This document shows positions 35,005-43,392 of a stretch of 64,000 bases of DNA, one piece after another (the first letter of the stretch is position 1; every line of letters begins with the position of its first letter). Location of the stretch: positions 1 to 64,000 of the forward strand of contig NZ_LZKK01000325.1 of assembly GCF_001672815.1 (NCBI RefSeq), given 5' to 3'. The notes beneath the pieces are model-generated. The model did no database searches. It worked only from the letters and a program-made list of their open reading frames with translations, and was not told the DNA's origin. The position numbers and the translations under genes were made by a program. Source of the stretch: Mycobacterium sp. E796. GTDB lineage: Bacteria > Actinomycetota > Actinomycetes > Mycobacteriales > Mycobacteriaceae.

Positions 35005-36129
35005 ATGTCCGATGCGACCGGAACCGAGCCGATCAAGGTCGGCTTCCTTACCGACTACATCGCCGGCAGCGCTGCGATCGACGACCAGACCATTTACACC
35101 AATCCGATGGACTTGGTGTTTGGTCAGGGGTACGAATCGGGGGTGATTCACCGGCCGGTCGAGCTCGTGTCCAGGACGGTGCAAGGTCTGCCGCGAGGTA
35201 GCGTCAAGGCGGTCGTCAACGCGTTCGGTGAGCTCGTCGACGAAGGGTGCCTGGCCGTCATCGGCCCGGGCATCAGCGACAACGCCATACCTCTGCGTCC
35301 TGAAATCGAACGCCGGTTCCGCGTGCCGGCCATCAGCGTATGCGGATCAGAGGAGTGGCTCGGAAAGTGGACCTTCGTGCTGCCCAACGGCTCGATGACC
35401 GACGAGCCGATCTTCTGGGCGCAGATGTTGAAAAAGCACGGCCATTCGACTGTCGGACTGTTGATCGAGCAGGCGTACATCGGCTTTCACTACGCGGACA
35501 ACTTCCGCCGCGCGGCCAGCGCGGAGGGCATCACCATCCTGGCCGAAGAAACCGTATCGCAGACGGGCCAGGACGTATCGGGGGTGATCGCACGGATCCA
35601 TCGCAGCGGAGCAGAAGCGCTTGTTCACTGCGGATTCGGACTCGGCCATGCTGGGATCAACGCTGCCCTGGACGAGTTGGGCTGGGATCCACCGAGGTAC
35701 ATCGGTACCGCATTCGAGACCGCGTTCAATGAGCACCTGTGGGACGCAACCACAGGGTGGATCGGACTCGAACAGTACGACGAGGGCAATCAGGTCGCTG
35801 AACAGTTCCTCGATGATTACGAGGCTGCGTACGGGCATCGGCCGGCGTTCTACGCTCCGTTGCTTTTTCGGGACTTGGCAACCGTTGTCCTGCACGGATT
35901 GGCTGGTGCAAAACCCCTTTCGCCGCGGGGCGTGAGGGATTCCCTCGAACAATTGAAGATGTTGCCTGCGGCTTGCGGATCGGCGGGAACTCGTATCTCG
36001 TTCGGGCGATGGATGCACCGTGGCTGGGTCGGTTCACGATATCTGGTCGCGCGGACACTGGACGCGGACGGAAAGGAGCTCGGACAGTACTGGAAGTCGA
36101 CGCTGGTCGACCGCTTCGGTGACGAATGA
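35005..36129 (+). CDS. Leu/Ile/Val-binding-protein-like ligand sensor (no signal peptide)
   Basis: 374 aa, Peripla_BP_6 fold with two lobes: IKVGFLTDYIAGSAA, then GCLAVIGPGISDNAIPL, VPAISVCGSEEWLG, and ARIHRSGAEALVHCG. Unlike transport receptors it has no signal peptide or lipobox, and no ABC permease or ATPase genes are nearby. It is therefore likely cytoplasmic, like the amide sensor AmiC. Its ligand is probably a pathway intermediate. The downstream genes are membrane proteins. Confidence 0.85.
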   Translation: MSDATGTEPIKVGFLTDYIAGSAAIDDQTIYTNPMDLVFGQGYESGVIHRPVELVSRTVQGLPRGSVKAVVNAFGELVDEGCLAVIGPGISDNAIPLRPEIERRFRVPAISVCGSEEWLGKWTFVLPNGSMTDEPIFWAQMLKKHGHSTVGLLIEQAYIGFHYADNFRRAASAEGITILAEETVSQTGQDVSGVIARIHRSGAEALVHCGFGLGHAGINAALDELGWDPPRYIGTAFETAFNEHLWDATTGWIGLEQYDEGNQVAEQFLDDYEAAYGHRPAFYAPLLFRDLATVVLHGLAGAKPLSPRGVRDSLEQLKMLPAACGSAGTRISFGRWMHRGWVGSRYLVARTLDADGKELGQYWKSTLVDRFGDE

Positions 36130-36221
36130 GTTTCGCCTGCCTGGTGGGGATCGCTGCGCCGGGTGGGACCGCATGCGGCCGCAGACGCGTGAGCCATGAG
36201 CGGAAGTAAGGATGGTGCCGA

Positions 36222-36986
36222 ATGGATGGCAAGAAACAAAGAATCCTCCTGGTGTGGATGTGGGGGTTCTCCATCGCACAAGGTGCGGCACTCGTCTCCG
36301 TGATACGGGTTTTTCCGCCGCCTAGCGCGACTTGGACGGCCGCGCGAGTCGCGCAGTGGTATCAGGGGCACAGCACCGCCATCTTGGCGGCGGCGATGTT
36401 GCTCAGTTGGACGAGTGCGCCATTGATCCAATTTTCCGTCGTGTTGTGGCATCAGGCGCGCCGCGTCGAAATCGGTGCGAAGATCTGGTCGACGCTGATC
36501 CTGATCGGCGTGTCGTTAACGTCAGTCTTCATCGCCATAATCGGAATGTGTTTCGGGACAGCCGCATACAGTCCTTACCGGGCGCCAGAGATCACCGAAG
36601 TCATGCACCAGTTCGGGGTCTTGTTCATGGTCACAACGGAGCAGTTTTTCATCGCGGGGTGGGTGGGGGTGGCCCTGGTGTGCTTCACCACACCAGACCG
36701 ACCGGCTAATCCGTTTCCCCGGTGGTGGGGCTGGACGACGGTGTGGGCGATCCTTCTTTTCGAACCGGGAGCAGTTGCCTTCCTTTTCAAGACCGGACCG
36801 CTCTCCATCAACGGCATCTTCGCCTTCTGGATCCCGGCCATCGGGTTCGCACTGTGGACGGTGGGTCAGACCGTCCTGATCTGGCGCGCGTTACGGATTC
36901 AAGACCGGATCGACGATCCGGGCGGCGAAGCGATTGCGGCCGACGTCACCGGTGGCCACCTTCCAGCCGAAGCAGGCATTCGATGA
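36222..36986 (+). CDS. Polytopic membrane protein of unknown function
   Basis: 254 aa with about six TM helices (8–28, 52–72, 88–112, 125–150, 165–190, 200–225). W-rich loops (WTAARVAQWYQGH, PFPRWWGW). The stop overlaps the ATG of the Cox III-like gene (ATGA), so it is probably a subunit or partner of that module. I do not recognise the family. No heme- or copper-ligand pattern is evident. Confidence 0.75.
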   Translation: MDGKKQRILLVWMWGFSIAQGAALVSVIRVFPPPSATWTAARVAQWYQGHSTAILAAAMLLSWTSAPLIQFSVVLWHQARRVEIGAKIWSTLILIGVSLTSVFIAIIGMCFGTAAYSPYRAPEITEVMHQFGVLFMVTTEQFFIAGWVGVALVCFTTPDRPANPFPRWWGWTTVWAILLFEPGAVAFLFKTGPLSINGIFAFWIPAIGFALWTVGQTVLIWRALRIQDRIDDPGGEAIAADVTGGHLPAEAGIR

Positions 36987-37579
36987 CGACAGCTCAGACC
37001 GAGGTCCCCGCGACGGTCGATATGCGGCGCGGCCGTATACCGGGGGAGCCGGGCGTCTGGATCATGATCCTGGGTGATCTGAGCGTCTTCGGCGTCTTGT
37101 TCGTACTCTTCATGAGCCAACGGGGCAGCGCCCCTGACCTGTTCAATCGGTCGCAGCTCGCGCTCCAGCGAGCATTCGGCGGTGTCAACACACTTGTGCT
37201 CGTGACCAGCTCGTTGTTGGTGGTCCTGGCTGTCGCGGCTACCCGGGCCGGAGAGAAAGTCGCACGCCCTCTACTTTATGGGGCTCTCGGGTGTGCCGGG
37301 ATCTTCCTAGTCAACAAGGGGATTGAGTGGACGGCGTTGATCTTCGATGGACACGGGCTGTCGTCGAACAGCTACTTCACGTACTTCTTCGTCATGACGG
37401 GATTGCACGCGGCCCACGTCATATTCGGGGCGACGCTGCTGATCGCGATGGTGGTACTGTCCGGCAAAGATCGGCTGAGCGAACCTCCCATCGGGTTGAT
37501 CGAATCATTTGGCTGCTATTGGCATCTCATCGACATACTTTGGCTCATCATCTTCCCGCTCCTCTATTTGGTGCACTGA
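36983..37579 (+). CDS. Cytochrome c oxidase subunit III-like protein
   Basis: 198 aa with five TM helices. PGEPGVWIMILGDLSVFGVLF and FFVMTGLHAAHVIFG plus the final GCYWHLIDILWLIIFPLLYL are characteristic of Cox III/NorE proteins. Overlaps its neighbour upstream by 4 bp and is one base from the Cox IV-like gene. No heme-copper subunit I or II is encoded nearby, so this is an orphan module, perhaps of the NorE type. Confidence 0.88.
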   Translation: MTTAQTEVPATVDMRRGRIPGEPGVWIMILGDLSVFGVLFVLFMSQRGSAPDLFNRSQLALQRAFGGVNTLVLVTSSLLVVLAVAATRAGEKVARPLLYGALGCAGIFLVNKGIEWTALIFDGHGLSSNSYFTYFFVMTGLHAAHVIFGATLLIAMVVLSGKDRLSEPPIGLIESFGCYWHLIDILWLIIFPLLYLVH

Positions 37580-37580
37580 G

Positions 37581-37862
37581 ATGATGAGACTATTCGCCGA
37601 GCGCACTGCGAAGCGCAGTGTTGTTGTATGGGCTGCACTCGTCGTCGCAACGCTGATTTCGTGGAGCGTGGGGATCGACCATGGGATCGATTACAGAATC
37701 TCGACCGTCCTCGTCCTGCTCGTGACCTTGGTCAAGGTGTACCTCGTCGGGATGAACTTCATGGAACTTCGGGAGGCCCCCTCGTGGTTGCGGGCGAGCT
37801 TTAACGCTACATGCGCAGGCATCTGCACCGCTTTGGCCGCCATCTACTTGGCAGCCGGATGA
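37581..37862 (+). CDS. Cytochrome c oxidase subunit IV-like small membrane protein
   Basis: 93 aa with three TM segments. The region STVLVLLVTLVKVYLVGMNFMELREAPSWLR matches the prokaryotic Cox IV/NorF-type signature (KxYLVxxxFMxLR). ATG at 37581 or 37584. Directly follows the Cox III-like gene. Third member of the membrane trio; function unknown. Confidence 0.85.
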   Translation: MMRLFAERTAKRSVVVWAALVVATLISWSVGIDHGIDYRISTVLVLLVTLVKVYLVGMNFMELREAPSWLRASFNATCAGICTALAAIYLAAG

Positions 37863-37884
37863 GTGCCGACGGTGGTGGCGTGAG

Positions 37885-38862
37885 ATGACCAAACCAATCC
37901 GATTCGGGGTGGTCGCCTCGGAGATCGAGGTGCACAACCTCATCGCAACCGCGCAAATGGCGGAATGCATAGGGTTTTCGAGCATCCAGCTCAACGATCA
38001 CTTCAGTTCGACCGTGGCGCCGATGGTAGGGCTGCAGGCAATCGCCGCCGCCACCTCACAGATCAAAATCGCGACCTCGGTGCTCAATCAGGATCTGCGT
38101 CATCCCGCCGTGCTCGCCAAGGAGGCCGCGACGTTGGACTTGTTGTCCGGCGGCCGCCTTGAACTGGGGCTCGGCGCGGGGTGGGTCCGAGCCGATTATG
38201 ACCAATCCGGGATCGCCTTCGACACTGCGGCAACACGCATTGACCGTCTCGACGAGTACATCGCCATCGTCCGTGGCTTGTGCGGGCCCGATCCGCTCAC
38301 TTTTCGCGGCGATCATTACACGGTGACTGATCTAGAGGGCATCCCGCAGCCCGCCCAACCTGGGGGTCCGCCGATCATGGTCGGTGGTGGCGGGCGCCGC
38401 CTCTTGACCATGGCCGCTGAGAAAGCTGACATCGTTCAGGTGCTCGGTGCCACGTTGGCTCGCGGCGCCGTAGTCGACGCCAGCAGCTTCCGGCGTGAAT
38501 CCTTCGAGGAGCGTCTCGATTGGATCCGGTCCGCCGCGGGTGCTCGGTTCGATGCGCTCGAATTATCGTTGATGCTGGTCCTCGTCGCCGTCACCGACGA
38601 TGTCGAGTCATTCACCAAAGGATTTCTGGAGATGCTCAGCGGAAACGACCTTGTCGAGCGATACGGCGGGGAAGTGAATCATCGGGACGTGAATCTGCAG
38701 ACCTTGCTTGATTCGCCGGTGGTGGCGGTCGGCACCCTAGAAGAGGTGTGCGAAAAACTCACCCGTGTGCGAAACACGCTGGGCTTCAATTACTTCGTCA
38801 CGCCATTCGCTGGCGGCATGGAGGCGCTCGCACCCATCGTCACACGCCTGACAGGCACCTGA
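37885..38862 (+). CDS. Luciferase-like monooxygenase, F420-dependent type
   Basis: 325 aa TIM-barrel. IRFGVVASEIEVHNLIATAQMAE start, LDLLSGGRLELGLGAGWVRADY (phosphate/cofactor region), PPIMVGGGGRRLL, and a C-terminal GTLEEVCEKLTRVRNTLGFNYFV. This is the mycobacterial F420-type LLM group; cofactor choice between F420 and FMN is inferred. It probably reduces or oxidises a ring or carbonyl in the pathway. Last gene of the plus-strand run. Confidence 0.88.
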   Translation: MTKPIRFGVVASEIEVHNLIATAQMAECIGFSSIQLNDHFSSTVAPMVGLQAIAAATSQIKIATSVLNQDLRHPAVLAKEAATLDLLSGGRLELGLGAGWVRADYDQSGIAFDTAATRIDRLDEYIAIVRGLCGPDPLTFRGDHYTVTDLEGIPQPAQPGGPPIMVGGGGRRLLTMAAEKADIVQVLGATLARGAVVDASSFRRESFEERLDWIRSAAGARFDALELSLMLVLVAVTDDVESFTKGFLEMLSGNDLVERYGGEVNHRDVNLQTLLDSPVVAVGTLEEVCEKLTRVRNTLGFNYFVTPFAGGMEALAPIVTRLTGT

Positions 38863-39189
38863 GCCGTGGCAAGCTGCCGGTCGCGCACATCGGATCACCT
38901 GTGACTCGCAACGCGGCATTCTTTGATCACGACCTTTAGGGAAGCTCGCTCATTTGGGCTACCTCGCCGAGGAGCGGTCTCGCCGCACCGCGGCTGTCGT
39001 GAATCGTCATGGTCCGCTTTGATGTTGACATCATTCGCGACGATATGGACCGGTGGCCCGAATCCACGGTTCAGTCCACGTTTCTTGGCGAGGATCGACC
39101 GGATACGCTCCTGGGAACACACAACAGCGCAACGCAATTCTCGCCCGCGGTTGTCCATCGGCGGCTTCCGTGGGCGCATGTGATTGTCG
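38863..39189. other. Intergenic region, no gene seen
   Basis: 327 bp between convergent genes. Open frames here have no recognisable domain. No clear terminator hairpin with a T run was found. Confidence 0.5.
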
Positions 39190-39969
39190 TCAGCGACCTT
39201 TCCATTGCGGTGCTCGCTTCTCGGCGAAGGAACGCAAGCCTTCCTGGGCATCCTCCGAAGCGAAGACCGGCCCGGCGAAAGTCATCTGCTCCTGCCAGGA
39301 TTCCTCGTCGGTCCAGTCATAGCTGCGGCGGATGATCTCCTTGGACGCGCGCACCGCCAACGGGGCGCATGCAATGATCTCGCGGGCCAACTCCAGCGCC
39401 ACCGACGCGGCTTCACCGGGTGCGCATATCCGGTTGACCAGACCCATGCGGTGAAACTCGCTGGCCGGCAGTGCTTTCCCGGTAAGTGCCAGCTCCATGG
39501 CAACGTGGTACGGAATCCGCTTCGGAAGGCGGAACAGCCCGCCGCCGGTGGCCACAAGCGCCCGCGCCGCCTCGGGAAGGCCCATCGTGGAGGCCTCAGT
39601 GGCCACGATCAGGTCGCAGGCCAGGCAGAGTTCGAGTCCACCCGCCAGCGCGTGTCCCTCGACGGCGGCAATGACTGGTTTGTTCGGCGGTTGAGCCATA
39701 ATTCCGAAGCCACCACGCTTCTCGGTGTGGGCGAAGTCGCCATGCGCCGCGGCCTTCAGATCTTGCCCGGCACTGAACGTCGGTCCGGCGCCGCTGAGAA
39801 CCGCGACAACTAGTGAGTCGTCATCCTCGAATGCGTCGATGATGCGCTCCATCGCTGCAGCCATCGCACCGTCGAAGGCATTCCGGCGTTCAGGTCGGTT
39901 CATCGTGATGAGCAGGATGCCGCCGTCCACGCGCTCGGTGTGAATCGGGTCGGCGGGTTCTGGCGGCAT
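39190..39969 (-). CDS. Enoyl-CoA hydratase/isomerase family protein
   Basis: 259 aa from ATG at 39969. Oxyanion-hole residues lie in FSAGQDL (G68) and LAGGLEL (G111). Both catalytic glutamates are present (E113 in GLELCLACD, E133 in LPEAARAL), so it should be a true hydratase. It adds water to an α,β-unsaturated acyl-CoA in β-oxidation. Single gene on the minus strand next to an SDR remnant. Confidence 0.92.
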   Translation of the reverse strand: MPPEPADPIHTERVDGGILLITMNRPERRNAFDGAMAAAMERIIDAFEDDDSLVVAVLSGAGPTFSAGQDLKAAAHGDFAHTEKRGGFGIMAQPPNKPVIAAVEGHALAGGLELCLACDLIVATEASTMGLPEAARALVATGGGLFRLPKRIPYHVAMELALTGKALPASEFHRMGLVNRICAPGEAASVALELAREIIACAPLAVRASKEIIRRSYDWTDEESWQEQMTFAGPVFASEDAQEGLRSFAEKRAPQWKGR

Positions 39970-40425
39970 CGGGAGGCTCCGGTTGAGAGTAATTGGATGT
40001 ACCGCGAATTTACATTTGCGGCGATCGGCTGGCAAGCAACTAGCCTGTCTGCCGGACACTTTCGGCCGTGGCACGACACTCGCCGACTTCTGCAGGTCTG
40101 TCCAGTAGCACCGCTGGGGCAGGCGCAGGGTCCCGAGCCCGCTAGTTCGAGAGCATAACCTTGCCCAGGCCTCGACCGCCGCCGGCCACTATCGCCACAC
40201 GGCCGTCAAGCGTTATGCGTTCGCTCACTTGGCATTCCTGCCTGCCGATTCCCGGTGCGCCGCGGCCCGGCAGGCCGTACGGGCAAAAGGTCTGCCTCCC
40301 AAAGTATTCGGATGCGGACTGGCGGTCCCCCGCTGCTCGTCGACGGGCTTAGGCACTTCGCCAGGTCAGATGCGACGGTGTTGAAGAGGTCACCCATGCG
40401 CGAGCCTGGTCGTGGTGAAGGCGCT
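39970..40425. other. Gap holding an SDR remnant
   Basis: 456 bp between two minus-strand genes. The only recognisable content is the truncated SDR start at 40142–40228. The rest is non-coding or decayed. Confidence 0.55.
40142..40228 (-). pseudogene. Truncated SDR gene, first 28 codons
   Basis: From GTG at 40228 the minus strand reads SERITLDGRVAIVAGGGRGLGKVMLSN and then TAG. This is the start and Rossmann glycine loop (GGGRGLG) of an SDR. Everything after the loop is missing, so it is a dead fragment. Confidence 0.7.
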
Positions 40426-41199
40426 TTACGTCGCGGTGCCAGACTGCACGCGAGCGACAACGCTGAGGTGCGGAATGAAACAGCTGTTACCGCAGCGAAT
40501 GATAGATTCCACGACGCCGGTGAGATGCTCGACATCGACTATTCCGCCGTTGAGATGGCCGTCCTGTATCCAAGATTGAATTGCTTGCTCGAGAACCGCC
40601 GGATCCCAGTTCTTGTTGATCTCGGTTGTCGAGTCACCCTCTCCGCCGGGGCAGTCACCGATTGCAATGCTGGTGAATGCAACTTCGGGGTGCTCGACCC
40701 GCCACGCCACCACGAGCTTCTCGAGCGCGGCTTTGCTTACCGCGTATGCACCGAGTGACGGCCAAGGGGTGTCGTACGCCGCGGTCAGTGAAGACAGGTA
40801 GATCGCCGACCCGCTGCTACGACCAAGGTGCTCAAGCATCGCAGCGGTGACCAACGATGCACCGGTTACGTTGGTGGCGAACAAAGATGCCCATTGCTCT
40901 GCAGTGGTTTCCGCCAGCGGAGTCAGGACCCCCATGCCGGTGCTGTAGACGAGCGTGTCCAAACCACCGAACGCGGCAAGCACCTCGTCGGCAGCGTTCT
41001 TGCATGAGTCGGGATCGGTGACGTCACACACCGCAGCGATCGCGCCGTTGCCGGCCTCGCGCGCCGCAATGGTCAGACGTTCGCGGCGGCGTGCCAGCAG
41101 AGCAACCCGATGGCCGCGCCTGCCCAAGTCGATCGCGATGCTGCGACCCAGGCCACTTGAGGCACCGACCACCGCTATGCGTTTTTGCTCGGAAGTCAT
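40426..41199 (-). CDS. Atypical SDR oxidoreductase
   Basis: 257 aa from ATG at 41199. VVGASSGLGRSIAIDLG cofactor loop, LSSLTAAYDTP with catalytic Ser, and YAVSK. NNAG is replaced by YSTGM, as in the SDR at 22299 (YTSAV), with which it shares overall layout. Last gene of the Rieske–DapB operon on the minus strand, 37 bp after the DapB-like gene. Confidence 0.86.
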   Translation of the reverse strand: MTSEQKRIAVVGASSGLGRSIAIDLGRRGHRVALLARRRERLTIAAREAGNGAIAAVCDVTDPDSCKNAADEVLAAFGGLDTLVYSTGMGVLTPLAETTAEQWASLFATNVTGASLVTAAMLEHLGRSSGSAIYLSSLTAAYDTPWPSLGAYAVSKAALEKLVVAWRVEHPEVAFTSIAIGDCPGGEGDSTTEINKNWDPAVLEQAIQSWIQDGHLNGGIVDVEHLTGVVESIIRCGNSCFIPHLSVVARVQSGTAT

Positions 41200-41236
41200 A
41201 GCGAATTCTCCGTTGTTCGGCGCTTGTCTGGGATCC

Positions 41237-42307
41237 TCAGTTGCCGAAATCCGCACGGCCCCATACCGGCATGTCCAAACTGCTGTACAGCCCTGGTGCC
41301 GCGTCGCAGACATTGGGGATGGCATTCACCACGCGACCCGCGGTGGCGTCGACGCCCGGCTGGTCGCCACCCGAAAGGCTCAGGACCACATCGACCTTCG
41401 GCGTACCGTCGATGACCACCTGGCTGGTGCGTACGTTCACGTCCGGTGTGCCCGCGATGACGGGGGCCCACTCGTCGACGACCTTGTCGATCATCGAATA
41501 AACGATGCTCATGGTGACCCGCGGTTGACCGCCGACGAAAGCTTCGTGAACGAAGCGAACGGTCGCCACCGTGCCCTCCGGGATAGCGCCGGCCGGACAT
41601 GTGTAGTCGGCATCGGCGACCGCGACCTCGCGTCGGGTGCGGATGTCGTCGAACGTCGTGCCGAGCGTCTTGGCCACCGCCAAGAACGGTCCTAAGAACC
41701 CTCCGGTCCCCACGCTCTCGACCATCGCGGGCTCGTCGGGTGGCCTGCCGAACCCGAGATAGTTGAACACCATCGGATCCTGGTAGGTCGCCATGAACAC
41801 GCGCTCGGACAGAGTGATCGATTTGATCGCATGTGAGACGCTGCCACAGGCGATGATGAATGCATCGGTGGTGTACCCGGGTGCGATGCCGCTGCAGAAG
41901 AAGGAAGAGTTACCAGCCTTGCAACCGTCCTCGAGGCGGTCAGTGATCTCGCGTGGCACCTGAGGCGGGTATGAAAGCGCAGGCATCGTCGAGGTGACGA
42001 TGTTCTTACCGGACGCGAGGATGGCTGCCATCTCGTCGATGACTTGGCTCTCCTCGCGTCCAAAGTCCGTCGCGAAGTACGCCACGCAGTCAGCGTCGCA
42101 GGCGAGAAACTCGGCGAAATCAGTTGTCGCACTGAGCCCGACAGGATTGACGCCGACGAGCTCTCCTGAATCGCGGCCCGCCTTCTCCGGTGTGTGCACC
42201 AGATGCGCGACCAACTCCAGGTCGGAGCGCGCGATCACCTCCCGTAGGGCTTGTGCGCCGGTGTCGCCCGTGCCGTAGTGCGCGACGCGGTAGGTCTTCG
42301 GGCCCAT
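41237..42307 (-). CDS. DapB-like NAD(P)-dependent dehydrogenase (1)
   Basis: 356 aa. N-terminal Rossmann loop YGTGDTGAQALREV of the dihydrodipicolinate-reductase superfamily, shared VHTPEKAGRDSGEL, and a long C-terminal domain (about 145–356) of the type seen in 2,4-diaminopentanoate dehydrogenase relatives. These are not lysine-pathway enzymes. The start overlaps the stop of its paralogue (TAATG), so they are coexpressed. Substrate unknown, probably a keto or hydroxy intermediate. Confidence 0.85.
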   Translation of the reverse strand: MGPKTYRVAHYGTGDTGAQALREVIARSDLELVAHLVHTPEKAGRDSGELVGVNPVGLSATTDFAEFLACDADCVAYFATDFGREESQVIDEMAAILASGKNIVTSTMPALSYPPQVPREITDRLEDGCKAGNSSFFCSGIAPGYTTDAFIIACGSVSHAIKSITLSERVFMATYQDPMVFNYLGFGRPPDEPAMVESVGTGGFLGPFLAVAKTLGTTFDDIRTRREVAVADADYTCPAGAIPEGTVATVRFVHEAFVGGQPRVTMSIVYSMIDKVVDEWAPVIAGTPDVNVRTSQVVIDGTPKVDVVLSLSGGDQPGVDATAGRVVNAIPNVCDAAPGLYSSLDMPVWGRADFGN

Positions 42308-43392
42308 TACCGTTGCAATCCTGCGCGCCGGGTGGCATAGAACGGCAGGTCAACCGGTGACAGGTGTCCCGGTCGAGCGGCGACAACCGCCGGGATCGCG
42401 TTGGTCGCTGCCAGCGCGGTCATCGGAAGGCCGGAGGTGATGCCGTCTTCCATCGGATCCGGCATCAAGAGTGCTCGATAGGTCGGGCGTCCTTCTACCG
42501 TGTAGGCGATCGCGCCGTCGATCCCCGCAGGCAGCCTGGGCCAGTGCTGCGGAACCTTTGCGTCGCGGGTGATCTGCGCGATGTACTCGATCGACACCAC
42601 CGGCTTGTCGGCCACCACGCCGGCAAGCTGCCAGTAGTACCCACAGATGGTGCCGGCCGGGTAGGTCCCGACGTTGGTGGTGACGATGTCGACAGGGGAG
42701 GCCCCCGTCTCCCATTCGAGTCTGATGCCGTCGAGCTTGATGCCCAACAGGTCAGCGATGAAATGAATCTCCGGTGTCCACCGGGTCTCTACCGTTCCGT
42801 CCGAAATTCGCGGCGGCACAAAGCCGTCGGGCTTTCCGAATCCCATGGAATCGCGCAGCACCGCCTCGAGCGGGTAGTCGTTCGCGAGGTCGGGAGTGAA
42901 CTGTTGCTCCTTGTATCCGGTCACCTCGCCAGACATCGAGAGCAGCGCCGCAGGGACGTTCATGCTCATCGCTCCGGGTTCGCTTCCGGTGGCATACAGC
43001 GACGCGCCGCCGCTCTCGCATGCCGACTCGATGATCTCTCGAAACTCAGGTGGCGTCGCGCCGGGGTAGCTGATTTCGACCACGGCGAACGTCACCACGT
43101 TAGTCCCAGCACGCAGGAACTTGGCCATCTCAGCGACGGCTTCGAGCTCACGACCTACGGCATTGCCGGCATAACAAAGGCAATCTGCCTTCATTTCCAC
43201 CAAAGCGTCCAAGTCGTTGGTCGCGACGACCCCGGTGCTAGGGAGCCCGCAGAGCTCCCCGGAATCTTTACCTACCTTTTCCGGTGTGCTGACATACTGG
43301 CCGACCAGTTCGAGTGCCGGATCCTCGATGATGGCGCGAAGCGCCTCACGACCCGTGACCCCGGTACCGCAGTGAACGACCCGTAGCGTCAT
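42307..43392 (-). CDS. DapB-like NAD(P)-dependent dehydrogenase (2)
   Basis: 361 aa from ATG at 43392. HCGTGVTGREALRAI loop and VSTPEKVGKDSGELCG show it is a tandem paralogue of the next gene. The C-terminal domains differ more (e.g. DPMEDGITSGLP here), so the two may form a heterodimer or act on different substrates. It overlaps the Rieske gene stop (ATGA), so the three are one translational unit. Confidence 0.86.
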   Translation of the reverse strand: MTLRVVHCGTGVTGREALRAIIEDPALELVGQYVSTPEKVGKDSGELCGLPSTGVVATNDLDALVEMKADCLCYAGNAVGRELEAVAEMAKFLRAGTNVVTFAVVEISYPGATPPEFREIIESACESGGASLYATGSEPGAMSMNVPAALLSMSGEVTGYKEQQFTPDLANDYPLEAVLRDSMGFGKPDGFVPPRISDGTVETRWTPEIHFIADLLGIKLDGIRLEWETGASPVDIVTTNVGTYPAGTICGYYWQLAGVVADKPVVSIEYIAQITRDAKVPQHWPRLPAGIDGAIAYTVEGRPTYRALLMPDPMEDGITSGLPMTALAATNAIPAVVAARPGHLSPVDLPFYATRRAGLQR

